Positions 1 to 4,390 of a stretch of 6,164 nt of DNA are shown here, in pieces. Source of the stretch: Lamprocystis purpurea (GTDB lineage Bacteria > Pseudomonadota > Gammaproteobacteria > Chromatiales > Chromatiaceae); contig DYRB01000196.1 in assembly GCA_020718945.1 (NCBI GenBank), positions 1 through 6,164 of the forward strand, in the 5' to 3' direction. Position numbers and translations under genes: made by a program. The notes below the pieces were generated by a model. It saw only the letters and a list, made by a program, of their open reading frames with translations. It did no database searches and had not been told where the DNA came from. Position 1 is the stretch's first letter. Each line of letters starts with the position of its first letter.

Positions 1-136
1 GCCCCTGGCACGCATAAGATAAAGGCAGTATTCTAATGCCCCCTCCCTTGGGCCTGGGCTTCCCGGGTGCCGCGGGGGGCAGGAGGACGGCGGCGGCGCG
101 CGCGGCATCACCCGCGCCATCAGGAAGCCCTGCGGG
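1..136. other. Upstream region without a recognisable gene
   Basis: No convincing coding region is visible on either strand. The first ~40 bases are comparatively AT-rich, and the rest is very GC-rich with runs of CGG and CGCG around 85-105. No repeat shared with the rest of the window was found. It may be intergenic sequence beyond a gene lying to the left of the window. Confidence 0.5.
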
Positions 137-165
137 TTGTCCTGAGGCCGCGAAAAACTTACAAT
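137..165 (+). promoter_or_regulatory. Candidate sigma70 promoter of the small acidic protein gene
   Basis: A -35-like box TTGTCC (137-142) and a -10-like box TACAAT (160-165) are separated by 17 bp, the optimal spacing. The -10 differs from TATAAT at one base and lies in a locally A-rich stretch. Predicted transcription start is near 172, giving a leader of about 40 nt before the ATG at 212. This is inferred from motif match and position only. Confidence 0.55.
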
Positions 166-211
166 CCCCAGGCTTTGACCCCCCCTCATCGCTGATGCTC
201 GGAGACCGGAA

Positions 212-409
212 ATGAACAAGTTTTACTACGACGCCGTGACCCAAATGGAGCAGTTGGGCGTCGATGACGAATACATTCAGGGCTGGCAGTGCGGCTTCCT
301 GCAGAATCCCAAGCGCGAGGAGCAGCGGCTGACCGATGCCTACGAGGCCGGCTACGGCGACGGCGAGGAGAAGAACACCGACAACTTCGGCGACTGGGTG
401 AAGGGCTGA
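212..409 (+). CDS. Small acidic protein of unknown function (65 aa)
   Basis: I do not recognise a named family. The 65-residue product is acidic (about 14 Asp/Glu against 6 Lys/Arg), rich in aromatic residues, and has no signal peptide or membrane segment, so it is probably cytosolic. Two similar glycine-aromatic motifs are visible: GWQCGF (residues 24-29) and AYEAGYGDG (43-51), separated by a charged stretch NPKREEQRL (32-40). The second motif is faintly reminiscent of the GY-x-x-G start of ribosome modulation factor, but the protein lacks the rest of that family's pattern, so I do not assign it. The start is supported by GGAGA at 201-205, 6 nt before the ATG, and a promoter at 137-165. A strong terminator follows directly, so it is a single-gene transcription unit. 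A free-standing unit with good expression signals argues that it is real. Confidence 0.85.
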   Translation: MNKFYYDAVTQMEQLGVDDEYIQGWQCGFLQNPKREEQRLTDAYEAGYGDGEEKNTDNFGDWVKG

Positions 410-428
410 TCCCCTTCGCTACGCGGTG

Positions 429-457
429 AAAAGGGGCGGGACCTCCCGCCCTTTTTT
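429..457 (+). terminator. Intrinsic terminator after the small acidic protein gene
   Basis: GGGCGGG (434-440) pairs perfectly with CCCGCCC (445-451) across a 4-nt loop. The stem extends through a G-T wobble into A-T pairs, and the 3' side ends in a run of six T (452-457). The matching A run on the left (429-432) means it could also work from the other strand. It begins 20 nt after the stop codon at 409. Confidence 0.9.
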
Positions 458-506
458 GTGCCCGTACCCGGCTCTGTCCGGGTGCCCCTGACCCTGGGGC
501 CGGACC

Positions 507-830
507 TTGCCGAGTCTCCTGACCCCCGCGGGCCAGCGCCTGTACGACCTCCTACAGGGCCCGGACCTGCGGGTCATGCCCTGCTGCTTCGACGCCCTCT
601 CTGCCCGTCTGGTGGAGCGCGCCGGCCTTCCCCTGACCCTGCTCAACGGCGCTGTCTACGCCATGCAGCAGGCCCTGGCTGACCTCAAGGCCGGGCGTAC
701 CCCGGCACGGCGGCTCGACTTCGCAGCCATCCGCGACCTGGTCGGGTTTGGCGACTGTGATCGAACCCTGGCCCGCTATGCTGTCCAGCTCGTACCCGAG
801 CCGGCCGAAGAAAAATTCAGCCGCAAATGA
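507..830 (+). pseudogene. Isocitrate lyase/PEP mutase family remnant, internally deleted
   Basis: Reading from a TTG at 507, the first ~47 residues match the N-terminus of the isocitrate lyase/phosphoenolpyruvate mutase superfamily (2-methylisocitrate lyase or oxaloacetate decarboxylase type): a VMPCCFDALSARLVERAG stretch followed by a beta strand ending LLNG. The next residues, AVYAMQQALADLKAGRTP and the segment to VGFGD, match the extreme C-terminus of the same family. Family members are about 280-290 residues; this one is 107. The missing ~180 residues include the metal-binding Asp residues of the DxDTGYG-type loop and the catalytic Cys loop, so it cannot be active. The join is in frame, so it reads as an open frame. 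There is no good ribosome site, and an in-frame stop at 489-491 excludes a longer upstream start. Its last residues (FSRK, stop) come from the CGCAAAT repeat that begins at 820. The family call comes from recognising both ends; which reaction the parent catalysed cannot be told. Confidence 0.72.
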
Positions 831-946
831 ACGCAAATAGACGCAAATTCAGACGCTTGCCGCCGATGCCCGGGTCATTCGGCAGTAACCTGCGGATGCC
901 GGGCAGCCTGTTGCCCCATTTGCGTCAATTTGCGTTCATTTGCGGC
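820..946. repeat. CGCAAAT nested palindromic repeat, copy 1
   Basis: The left arm (820-849) holds three CGCAAAT units; the right arm (917-946) is its reverse complement at about 28 of 30 positions. The 67-base centre forms its own imperfect hairpin: TGCCCGG (867-873) pairs with CCGGGCA (899-905), with further pairing inside (CAT-CGGCAG with CTGCGGATG). The element begins within the end of the pseudogene and ends 28 bp before the Sel1 gene ATG. Its left arm is identical over 30 bases to that of copy 2. No transposase is present, so it resembles a small non-autonomous palindromic repeat; the mechanism of spread is unknown. Confidence 0.9.
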
Positions 947-974
947 AAAGTATTGCCCTTTGGTTGATCGAGAG

Positions 975-1292
975 ATGCCCGACACCAGTTATCTCAAGGA
1001 TTTCATCCTGTTGCGCAACGACCCCGCGAAGGTGGGGGTGGTGCGCGAGGCCGCCGAGCGCGGCGAGGTGGATGCCCAGTTTACCCTGGGCCTGATCTAC
1101 GCCGAGGGTCGCGGGGTGGAGATCGACCTGGCCCTGGCCCACTACTGGCTGTCCCTGGCCGTGGCCCAGGGTGACCGGGATGCGGTGCGACTGCGCAACC
1201 TCGTCGGCAGCCAGATGAGCGATGCGGAGTATGAGCTTTCCAAGCGCCTGCGCGCCTCCAGCCTCATGCCCGGGTCCGGCCTGACTCACTGA
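975..1292 (+). CDS. Short Sel1-repeat protein (105 aa)
   Basis: The product has one clear Sel1-like repeat (a TPR relative, two antiparallel helices): residues 26-66 include AERGEVDAQFTLGLIYAEG and then a helix LALAHYWLSLAVAQGD. The following DAVRLRNLVGSQMSDAEYEL segment (69-88) looks like the capping helix usual at the end of such proteins. SLR proteins act as protein-protein interaction scaffolds; no partner or enzyme domain is visible. There is no signal peptide. The ATG at 975 is chosen because translation from the in-frame TTG at 930 would begin inside the CGCAAAT repeat. The ribosome site is poor (GAGAG directly abuts the ATG), so expression is uncertain. The gene sits alone between two copies of the palindromic repeat. 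It may be a fragment of a larger multi-repeat protein, since single-repeat members are short for the family. Confidence 0.78.
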   Translation: MPDTSYLKDFILLRNDPAKVGVVREAAERGEVDAQFTLGLIYAEGRGVEIDLALAHYWLSLAVAQGDRDAVRLRNLVGSQMSDAEYELSKRLRASSLMPGSGLTH

Positions 1293-1341
1293 CCGCCACC
1301 ATTGCCGTCCAGCCATGCCTTACCCAAAGAGAAGCAGTTAA

Positions 1342-1470
1342 GCCGCAAATGAACGCAAATAGACGCAAATAAACAAGGACTTCGGTTTAGTCTCCGGTTC
1401 ACCCCTTCGGTGAGCCGCGGACTCTGACTAACTGACTGACCCATTTGCGTATATTTGCGTAATTTGCGGC
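1342..1470. repeat. CGCAAAT nested palindromic repeat, copy 2
   Basis: The left arm (1342-1370) is identical to copy 1. The right arm (1443-1470) is its reverse complement with one single-base deletion and two mismatches. Pairing may extend outwards (AGCAGTT at about 1334-1340 against the complement of AATTGCT at 1473-1479). The 72-base centre forms a separate hairpin: 1389-1403 pairs with 1409-1423 at 12 of 15 positions around a CCTTC loop. That centre is unrelated in sequence to the centre of copy 1. The element occupies most of the gap between the Sel1 gene and the lipoprotein gene. Confidence 0.9.
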
Positions 1471-1512
1471 CGAATTGCTCTTTCTAGGCTTACCGATCAG
1501 GACAGGACACTC

Positions 1513-1860
1513 ATGCGTGCTCTTTGTTTGCTGCCCCTGCTGCTCATCGCCGGCTGCGCCAGCACCTACGGCCCCATCTCGGCACCGCCAACGCCCACCA
1601 GTGGACATCCGGTGACCGTGACCCTGCACCGCGTCCAGTCCATCGAAGGCGCCGCCCTGCCCCTGGTCTTCACCATTGATGGTGCCGAGGTCTACGGGCT
1701 GCGCAACGGCGAGACCCATGCCTTCAAGCTCGACCCTGGCCAGTACGTCTTCGGCTGGAACCTTGGGCTGAACACCTGCAACCAGACCGTGTGGCTGCGC
1801 CCCGGTCGCGCCGTCGATCTAACCCTGTCCAACGACTGCAACATACCGCCGGAGCCCTAG
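1513..1860 (+). CDS. Small lipoprotein (115 aa), probably outer membrane
   Basis: A lipoprotein signal peptide is clear: Arg2, a hydrophobic LCLLPLLLIAG stretch and the lipobox IAGC with Cys15 as the lipidated residue. Ala at +2 rather than Asp predicts transfer to the outer membrane by the Lol rule known from E. coli. The mature part has a Pro/Thr-rich linker (22-33) and then a small beta-rich domain. That domain has the patterns VFTIDGAEVYGLRNGE (52-67) and LDPGQYVFGWN (73-83), reminiscent of small carboxypeptidase-regulatory-like or DUF2846-type beta sandwiches; I hold that loosely. Cys89 and Cys109 could form a disulfide in the periplasm. AGGA at 1504-1507 lies 5 nt before the ATG. The VOC gene starts 27 bp downstream on the same strand, so the two are likely co-transcribed. 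Function unknown. Confidence 0.85.
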   Translation: MRALCLLPLLLIAGCASTYGPISAPPTPTSGHPVTVTLHRVQSIEGAALPLVFTIDGAEVYGLRNGETHAFKLDPGQYVFGWNLGLNTCNQTVWLRPGRAVDLTLSNDCNIPPEP

Positions 1861-1887
1861 GCGCCTGTCGGACTGGGAGCAACGTCC

Positions 1888-2277
1888 ATGACCCGCATCT
1901 ACGACATGCACCACGCCAGCCTGCTGGTGGCGGATACCGACCGAGCCCTGGGGTTCTACCGGGACCTGCTCGGCCTGGAACTGGACGACGGGCGACCAGA
2001 CCTCGGTTTCCCCGGGGCCTGGCTCCAGGTCGGCGGACGGCAGATCCACCTGCTGGAGCTGCCCAACCCGGACCCGGTGGTCGGCCGTCCCGCCCACGGC
2101 GGGCGGGATAGGCACACGGCCCTGCTGGTGGACGACCTGGACGGGCTGGCGGGGCGCCTGGCAGGGGCTGGGTTCGCCTATACCCTCAGCCGGTCGGGGC
2201 GCCGGGCCCTGTTCTGCCGGGACCCTGACGGCAACGCCCTGGAGTTCATCGAGGCGCCTGGCGCCCCCGGGGGCTAG
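1888..2277 (+). CDS. VOC family protein (glyoxalase/dioxygenase fold)
   Basis: The 129-residue product has the two beta-alpha-beta-beta-beta modules of the vicinal oxygen chelate superfamily. Module 1 starts at HHASLLVAD (8-16) with the typical ALGFYRDLLGLEL helix and strand (20-32). Module 2 starts at HTALLVDDLD (76-85) and ends in the family signature RDPDGNALEFIE (111-122). Likely metal ligands are His9, Glu57 (in IHLLEL), His76 and Glu119, the usual His/Glu-His/Glu layout. Length is normal for single-domain members. The subgroup carrying the GGRDRH and SRSGRRALF motifs is commonly annotated only as VOC or glyoxalase-like, and the substrate (methylglyoxal adduct, an antibiotic, a catechol or other) cannot be told. 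GGGAG at 1875-1879 supports the ATG at 1888. It is cytosolic and probably cotranscribed with the lipoprotein upstream. Its stop codon overlaps that of the convergent gene in a shared CTAG. Confidence 0.92.
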   Translation: MTRIYDMHHASLLVADTDRALGFYRDLLGLELDDGRPDLGFPGAWLQVGGRQIHLLELPNPDPVVGRPAHGGRDRHTALLVDDLDGLAGRLAGAGFAYTLSRSGRRALFCRDPDGNALEFIEAPGAPGG

Positions 2278-2798
2278 TAGCCGCGGTAATACCAGCGGTT
2301 GTCCCAGCCTGAGGGCGGGTAGGCGGCCGGCTCGCTGGGGTTCTGGGCCGTGCTCTCCGGCGTCATGGGCAGGGCCTCGCCGACCTTGGGCTGGGTTGGC
2401 TGGGACTGGACCCCGGGCTCCCAGGGCGCTTGGCCCGCCCAGGGCCCCTGATGGCGGAACGCCTCGTGGTCGCGATCTGCCTGTTCCCGGATGGCATCCC
2501 GCCGACGCTCACTTTCCATCTCCCGGGCCTCCAACTGGGCAGCACCCCAGGGATCGGCCAGGCGGCGGCGGGCGTTGGCTGCCTCCTTGGCCACCCGACG
2601 CCGCTCCTCCCAAGCCTGGCGTTGGGCCTTGACCTCATCCAGCCACTGCTGCATGGGGTCCGCGAAGCCCGGCTGGGGGAGCATCTGTTCCCCCGGACTG
2701 CGCTGGGCGCCGGACCCCTCCCCCCGAGCGGCTAGGGAGGCGCCGGCTGCGAGGGCGGCAAGGCACAGGAGGGCGAGAGCGGGCGGTCGGTTGGGCAT
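2274..2798 (-). CDS. Secreted charged helical protein of unknown function (174 aa)
   Basis: From the ATG at 2798 the product starts with a Sec signal peptide: positively charged PNR, a hydrophobic ALALLCLAALAAGASLA core (7-23), and cleavage expected near residue 24. An in-frame ATG at 2831 would add 11 residues before the signal and is less likely. The mature protein has a long Glu/Arg/Ala-rich stretch (about 48-118, beginning DPMQQWLDEVKAQR) with the look of a charged helix or coiled coil. A Pro/Gln-rich linker follows (119-160), and the protein ends in a strikingly aromatic tail, GWDNRWYYRGY. There is no lipobox and no enzyme motif; I do not recognise the family. The periplasm is the likely site. 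It is transcribed towards the VOC gene, sharing a CTAG at the stop codons. A candidate promoter with a palindrome over its -10 lies at 2887-2922. Confidence 0.8.
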   Translation of the reverse strand: MPNRPPALALLCLAALAAGASLAARGEGSGAQRSPGEQMLPQPGFADPMQQWLDEVKAQRQAWEERRRVAKEAANARRRLADPWGAAQLEAREMESERRRDAIREQADRDHEAFRHQGPWAGQAPWEPGVQSQPTQPKVGEALPMTPESTAQNPSEPAAYPPSGWDNRWYYRGY

Positions 2799-2886
2799 GG
2801 GAATGTCGCACCGGGTGGTCTGGGGCCGCATGCCTCGGCGCCTGGCCTGGGGGGCCGACGGGAGGCTAAATCAATAGTTGCTGAAA

Positions 2887-2904
2887 TGCCGTACTTGTAC
2901 GGCA
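2887..2904. promoter_or_regulatory. Perfect palindrome TGCCGTAC-TT-GTACGGCA, candidate operator
   Basis: Two 8-bp arms are exact reverse complements around a 2-bp spacer. The candidate -10 box (2894-2899) lies at its centre, which would suit a dimeric repressor that blocks polymerase. An alternative is a transcription-stop hairpin for minus-strand transcripts arriving from the membrane-protein gene, but there is no T run after the stem on that strand. No cognate regulator gene is in the window. Confidence 0.45.
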
Positions 2905-2922
2905 GCGACCGGGCCCAGTCAA
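2894..2922 (-). promoter_or_regulatory. Candidate sigma70 promoter of the secreted protein gene
   Basis: On the minus strand a TTGACT box (2922-2917, five of six matches to TTGACA) and a TACAAG box (2899-2894, four of six matches to TATAAT) are 17 bp apart. Transcription would start near 2887, about 90 nt before the ATG at 2798. No competing strong promoter was seen in the gap. Inferred from motif and position. Confidence 0.45.
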
Positions 2923-3046
2923 GCCTTGCGGGTGCTTAGGTTTCCGCCGGGTCCTGGCGCGGAGCTATCTGGCCGCGATGCGGCTAGGTCTCCTGCTCCG
3001 GGCTGGACCGCCCGCAGATCCGGGAGGGTCAGGGGCCAGGCGCCGC
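2923..3046. other. Intergenic spacer with no recognised feature
   Basis: GC-rich sequence between the promoter of the secreted protein gene and the stop codon of the membrane-protein gene. No intrinsic terminator with a T run, no RNA gene and no convincing coding frame was seen. Confidence 0.5.
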
Positions 3047-4174
3047 CTATTTGATGAGGATCTTCACCGGGAACTCGGGAAACCGCTTGGGCTTCTTGCC
3101 CCGCCAGGGCCGGGCGACCTGGTCCGCGACCCAGAGCCCGAGCAGGCCCAGGGGGATCAGCCCCAGCCAGCCCGGCAGGGGCAGGCCCAGGGGGGCCGGA
3201 CCGCCGATCAGGGACAGGTTGAAGGCCCACAGGGGCCCGGCCCAGTGGTTCCACGCCTGGGCGGCAAGGCCCAGCAGCAGGGCCGCCAGGGCGGTGAGCA
3301 GCAGCCGGCCCCAGTCGCCGCGGTCCAGTCCGGCCAAGAGCCCGGCCCCGCCGGCCAGGGCTTGCAGCCCCAGGGCCAGGAGCAAGGGGGCGAGCCAAGT
3401 CAGGGGATAGATCCGGTCCGGCCAGACCCCGGCCCCCATGAGCCCGAGCCCGGCCAGGACGATCAGGGTCCAGCCCAGGGGTCTCGGGTCAGGCAGGTTC
3501 AGGGGCGCGGCGTGCCGACCCCAGCCGACGAGGCCGGGCAGGGTCCCGAGCCATTGACGCAGGCTCAGCAGGGCCGGGAGCAGGCAGGCGTAGCCCAGGG
3601 TCGCCAGTAGGGCGAAGGGCAGGGCGCTGGGGGCGTTCGGGTAAACCCAGATCTGAAGGTAGAGATTCAGCCAGTAGAGGACCCAACCGAGCAGGGCCCC
3701 GGCTGGGAAGAGGGCGAGGAAGTAGCGCGGGTTCTGGTCCAGCAGGGCCACACCGCCGCGGCGCAAGGTGTGGGCGCTGAGCACCAGGGTCAGGCCCAGC
3801 AGCGCCAGGGGCCAGGCCAGGTGCCCGCCCCACAGGTCGCGCAATACCAGGGCGGCGATCAGCAGGGCGGGGCCGACCCAGGTCCAGGCCGGCCAGGCGG
3901 CGGCGATATTGCCGCCTGGTCCGACAGCGGTGCCCCCCGCCTGGGCGGGCCGGCGGGCCCGGGCCAGCCACAGGACCAGGCCGATCAGGGCGCCGCCCAG
4001 GGCCAGGGCGGCCCAGGTCAGCCCTGGGTCCGGGGGCAGGGGGTCCCAGCCCCGCGCGGTCAGCGGCAGGTGGAGGAACTGGTCCAGGGGCTGCCCGGCG
4101 ACCAAGGCGCCCAGGGGTGGCAGGGTCAGGGACAGGATCAGGACAGTGGCGAGGGGGATGAAGGCGGCGAGCAA
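3047..4174 (-). CDS. Polytopic inner-membrane protein of unknown function (375 aa)
   Basis: The product is very hydrophobic, with about 10 likely membrane helices (near residues 3-27, 52-72, 94-112, 117-135, 150-177, 183-205, 233-250, 257-281, 290-308 and 333-352). It has short loops and a basic C-terminal tail (RPWRGKKPKR, 355-364). Trp, Pro and Gly are abundant. The segment WNHWAGPLWAF (308-318) followed by LPLPGWLG (331-338) resembles a Trp/Asn pattern I associate with uncharacterised bacterial membrane proteins, but I cannot name the family. No transporter, ligase or haem-handling signature (such as the CcmC/CcmF WWD motif) was found. The start is a TTG: an in-frame stop lies upstream at 4229-4231 with no ATG or GTG between, and GGAG at 4187-4184 gives a usable ribosome site. 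It lies 215 bp behind ccmI on the same strand, separated by a palindromic repeat, so joint transcription is possible but not shown. Confidence 0.8.
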   Translation of the reverse strand: MLAAFIPLATVLILSLTLPPLGALVAGQPLDQFLHLPLTARGWDPLPPDPGLTWAALALGGALIGLVLWLARARRPAQAGGTAVGPGGNIAAAWPAWTWVGPALLIAALVLRDLWGGHLAWPLALLGLTLVLSAHTLRRGGVALLDQNPRYFLALFPAGALLGWVLYWLNLYLQIWVYPNAPSALPFALLATLGYACLLPALLSLRQWLGTLPGLVGWGRHAAPLNLPDPRPLGWTLIVLAGLGLMGAGVWPDRIYPLTWLAPLLLALGLQALAGGAGLLAGLDRGDWGRLLLTALAALLLGLAAQAWNHWAGPLWAFNLSLIGGPAPLGLPLPGWLGLIPLGLLGLWVADQVARPWRGKKPKRFPEFPVKILIK

Positions 4175-4260
4175 GGGACGTGGCTCCGCTGGTGAGTTGG
4201 TTGCGCGGGTCTCGCGTTGCCGGCTGGTTCAGGTCGGGTCCGCGCAGGAGATCCTACGTG

Positions 4261-4390
4261 GGGTCCGCTGTGCGGACCGGCGAACGCTCCGACTGCGATC
4301 AACTGCGAAGACGGGCCAATGACCGGTCCGGTCATGGCTCAACCCGAATCCGCAGCATGTGTCCGGCTCATCGGTCCGCACAGCGGACCC
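4261..4390. repeat. REP-like palindromic element between ccmI and the membrane-protein gene
   Basis: The 18-bp palindrome GGGTCCGCTGTGCGGACC (4261-4278; arms GGTCCGC/GCGGACC, loop TGT) occurs again as an exact reverse complement at 4373-4390. Between them, almost at the midpoint, lies a third palindrome, ATGACCGG-T-CCGGTCAT (4319-4335). The intervening arms show only partial complementarity (CTGCG...CGGG stretches). The outer copy begins at the ccmI stop codon (4390-4392). The arrangement is like a bacterial interspersed mosaic element of paired REP sequences. It could protect or terminate ccm mRNA, though there is no T run typical of an intrinsic terminator. Confidence 0.82.

Noticed and set aside
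411..436. CCCCTT (411-416) could pair with AAGGGG (431-436), competing with the terminator stem, like an attenuator.
   Set aside because: It lies after the stop codon, the next frame is a pseudogene with no leader peptide or sensor domain, and the pairing is short. Chance in GC-rich sequence is more likely.
552..836. Minus-strand reading frame beginning in the CGCAAAT repeat opposite the PEP mutase family remnant.
   Set aside because: It is antisense to recognisable coding sequence, and its start comes from the repeat; no family is recognisable.
820..946. Insertion sequence ends with target-site duplication around the repeat.
   Set aside because: No transposase frame is present, and no matching direct repeat could be seen immediately outside the arms of either copy.
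820..1470. CRISPR array, suggested by the repeated CGCAAAT motifs.
   Set aside because: The heptamers are 10 bp apart with no spacers, form inverted arms, and there are only two blocks. No cas gene is present.
2978..4195. Long plus-strand frames opposite the membrane-protein gene, rich in Gly/Gln/Pro.
   Set aside because: Their composition mirrors Leu/Ala/Pro codons on the other strand (CTG, GCC), as expected for GC-rich shadows. The minus-strand frame gives a coherent multi-helix protein.
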